The position numbers and the translations under genes were made by a program. From positions 1 through 15,591 of the forward strand of contig CAYLKS010000065.1 of NCBI GenBank assembly GCA_964384205.1: a stretch of DNA of 15,591 nt, written 5' to 3'. Source of the DNA: CAYLKS01 sp964384205 [NCBI: uncultured bacterium]. Its GTDB lineage: Bacteria; JAGOEH01. Below the pieces are notes generated by a model that was given only the letters and a program-made list of their open reading frames with translations, did no database searches and was not told the origin of the DNA. Shown one piece after another: positions 13,498 through 15,591 of this stretch; positions within the stretch are counted from its first letter, which is position 1, and each line of letters opens with the position of its first letter.

Positions 13498-15591
13498 TTG
13501 ATTTTTTCAACTGCCAACGAAAAGTATAGAAAAGAGAAAGAATTATTTGATTATCATCAAAGAATGATGGAGAAGAATGAATATGAGTATTATAAACAAG
13601 CAAATGAAGAATTTAGAAGAAAAACCCAAAAAATTCGTACTCCATTATCATTAGTTGGTGGGAGTTTATCTACAACTTTATTTTCTGCTCGTCAAAAAGC
13701 ATTATCTAAAATTGCATCAGGAGAAGAATTAGGAAGAATAGAAAGTTTAGTAGGAAATGATGTAGTAGGTAATATAATTGACAATCCTATTTTTGGTTCA
13801 TTATATGGTGTTTCAAAAGGTTTTGGTAGAAGGCAAAAAATTCAAGAAGATAAAGCACTTGCAAATCAATTAGGTGCTATTGGAAAAGCGTCACGGTTGA
13901 GTCGAAGTTATTCACAATTAAGTACATTATTTGCTTTACCAAAAATGATAGGTATGGCTACTGGTGCTGGTACATTAGGATTAAAAGGACTTACTTCGAC
14001 TCTAACTGGTGGGAGTATGCCGGCTATATTGGCGATGACAGCAGCTCGAGCGGGTATTGGTTTATTAAAAGCACAAAAAAAAGCAAAACTAATAGCAAAA
14101 AGAACACCAGCTAGTAAAATAGAGAAAGCCAGATCAGTTAGCAATATTTATCGAACGCAACTACGTGTTTTGATGAGTCATGGTCAAGCTCAATCTATTG
14201 ATGTTTTAAAAGTTAGTATTTTATCAACTATCGCTGATAGAGTAGGACCAATATCTGAAATTTATGCTGAATTAGAATATTTAAAAAAACAAAAAGAAAA
14301 AAATATTAAAACTTTCAGTTCTGATTATGAAAAGAAAACAGAATTAGAAGGTGAAACAGGAGTTAATAGATTTCTTGATTTTATTGAAGGTTCACTTGGT
14401 AAGGCAATTGCAAAATATAATCCATTTCAACAGCTTGTTGATTTTCTTGTTGAAGGAAAAACACCAAAACAAGTTCAAGATGAATTAGCTAAACAATATG
14501 GTTTTAAGAGTTATGCTAAACTAATTGAAAAAAAAGCGGAGAAGATGGGAATAACTATTGCGGCAACTCAGCTTTTAACTATGACTTCTTCGCAACTTAT
14601 AGGTACAGCACAAGGATATGAATCAAAATTAATTGCTTTGAATTCTGGAATGTATGATTTAATGAGATTTCAAATTCAAGAAATAATGACTTTAAGAAAA
14701 GTTGGATATGGAATTTCAGATGTGCTAAGTATGGAATATGAAGATAAAAAAGAAGAATATAAAGGTTTTCTAAAAGGTATTATTGGTGCTGTTGATAATT
14801 TTATTAATAATATACCTGTTTTGTCTTCTATTGTAAATTTAGTTAAACTTCCTTTTCAAACAGTATCAAAAGTTAAAAGTGGTATAGATTTCGTTTTAAG
14901 TGGTATAAAACATTTTTTTCTAGATGAGTTAGCTGATGAAGATTATAAAGCATCAATTCTTAAATCATTGGGTTACGATAAATCAGATGAACAAAAGTCT
15001 ACTGAATTTATTGCATATGGTCTCCCTGTTGTTACTGCATCTTTAATATCATTATCTGAAAGAAAAATAGAGATATTAACAGATATATTAAAAGTTTCTA
15101 GCGATCAGTATCGTTTATTTTCTGGTAATGTTTTTAAACAAACAGAATCGAAAGTTGAAAATAGAGTTTGGGATGAGATTGAAAGAAAATTTGTTTCTCC
15201 AAAAGAATATGAAAGAAATAGGGAAATGGAGAAAGCAACACTTCATTCTGAACTTTTAAAAACTTATGAACACACTTTATCCTATTTTGTTCGTAAAACT
15301 GGTAGTAATTTTTTACGTTTTTTTGATCGGAATAGACAAGAGTTTAGTGCAAGTCAAACGCTTGAAAAACTCATAGGTGATGAGAGTGAAGTTTTTAAAG
15401 AGATTGAAGAAAAAAGAAAAGCTTCACAACCAATGGATATTATATTAGGTAATTCAATTTCTCAACCAGATCAAACACAAGTTCCAACTATATCCAATGT
15501 TATTGTAGATTCAACAGAAATTTTAAGAAGAAGTGCTGAATCGATTAGGTTTGGTTTAGATTTTAAACTGGATCAAATACTTCAGACTATT
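13498..15591 (+). CDS. large virion protein, possibly tape-measure-like, 3' truncated
   Basis: The frame is open from TTG 13498 to the window end (698 codons, no stop). AGGAGG (13483-13488) is 9 bases upstream, and an in-frame TAA at 13489 rules out an earlier start. The N-terminus is charged and helical (KYRKEKELFDYHQRMMEK, NEYEYYKQANEEFRRKTQK). Residues 143-190 are Gly/Ala/Leu-rich and hydrophobic (MIGMATGAGTLGLKGL, MPAILAMTAARAGIGLL), followed by a basic stretch (KAQKKAKLIAKRTPASK). Further hydrophobic parts lie near residues 423-452 (GIIGAVDNFINNIPVLSS) and 508-520 (LPVVTASLISL), separated by long charged helices. This layout, helix-rich with isolated hydrophobic segments, is seen in tape-measure and ejected internal virion proteins, but no specific family is recognised. 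Gly/Ala codons make 13900-14100 slightly richer in GC than its surroundings. Confidence 0.87.
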   Translation, partial: MIFSTANEKYRKEKELFDYHQRMMEKNEYEYYKQANEEFRRKTQKIRTPLSLVGGSLSTTLFSARQKALSKIASGEELGRIESLVGNDVVGNIIDNPIFGSLYGVSKGFGRRQKIQEDKALANQLGAIGKASRLSRSYSQLSTLFALPKMIGMATGAGTLGLKGLTSTLTGGSMPAILAMTAARAGIGLLKAQKKAKLIAKRTPASKIEKARSVSNIYRTQLRVLMSHGQAQSIDVLKVSILSTIADRVGPISEIYAELEYLKKQKEKNIKTFSSDYEKKTELEGETGVNRFLDFIEGSLGKAIAKYNPFQQLVDFLVEGKTPKQVQDELAKQYGFKSYAKLIEKKAEKMGITIAATQLLTMTSSQLIGTAQGYESKLIALNSGMYDLMRFQIQEIMTLRKVGYGISDVLSMEYEDKKEEYKGFLKGIIGAVDNFINNIPVLSSIVNLVKLPFQTVSKVKSGIDFVLSGIKHFFLDELADEDYKASILKSLGYDKSDEQKSTEFIAYGLPVVTASLISLSERKIEILTDILKVSSDQYRLFSGNVFKQTESKVENRVWDEIERKFVSPKEYERNREMEKATLHSELLKTYEHTLSYFVRKTGSNFLRFFDRNRQEFSASQTLEKLIGDESEVFKEIEEKRKASQPMDIILGNSISQPDQTQVPTISNVIVDSTEILRRSAESIRFGLDFKLDQILQTI

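Overview
The window is part of an AT-rich genome of a tailed double-stranded DNA phage with a contractile tail (myovirus type), probably a large one. The direct evidence is a complete large terminase (ATPase plus nuclease motifs), a T4 gp6/baseplate-J-like wedge protein and a probable tail-tube-fold protein. Everything is on the plus strand, with eleven genes packed closely and no gap over 160 bases. Start codons include ATG, GTG and TTG, ribosome binding sites are strong (GGAGG type), and the standard genetic code works throughout. A low-GC Gram-positive host would fit, but that is inference.

Layout. (1) Positions 1-1673: 3' part of a long gene made of 14-residue repeats (GLYSNI type) with a non-repeat C-terminal domain, probably a fibre or adhesin-like virion protein. 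(2) 1706-2412: two small unrecognised proteins. (3) 2563-3468: a Cas4/AddB-like nuclease of the PD-(D/E)XK superfamily with an iron-sulfur cysteine set. (4) 3554-7718: three unrecognised proteins (703, 244 and about 419 aa), ended by a strong intrinsic terminator at 7725-7758. (5) 7829-11655: tail/baseplate genes, a tail-tube-like protein and a gp6-like wedge protein. (6) 11694-13451: terminase large subunit. (7) 13498 to the end: a large, 3'-truncated protein with Gly/Ala-rich hydrophobic stretches, perhaps a tape-measure-like or internal virion protein.

The main non-coding signal is a family of four related leaders placed immediately in front of the genes at 1706, 3554, 8743 and 11694. Each has a hairpin, then a GGTTTCCACG-like block, then TTGAGGAG (the Shine-Dalgarno), then a T-run ending in TTTTTG that touches the ATG or GTG start. 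The coding sequences after them are unrelated, so the leader itself is what is shared. It explains why several of these proteins appear to begin with MRRFL if the upstream TTG is taken as the start. The hairpin style (GGCTAAA loop, CCCC/GGGG stem) recalls the ends of IS200/IS605-superfamily or HEARO/IscB elements, but this rests on memory and needs a covariance search.

A second, different translation signal precedes the tail-tube-like gene at 7829. A consensus AAGGAGG lies 41 bases upstream of the ATG, and a hairpin (7789-7821) between them would bring the two to an effective spacing of 8 bases. Together with the leader family, this suggests the phage uses RNA structure to set translation of its morphogenesis genes.
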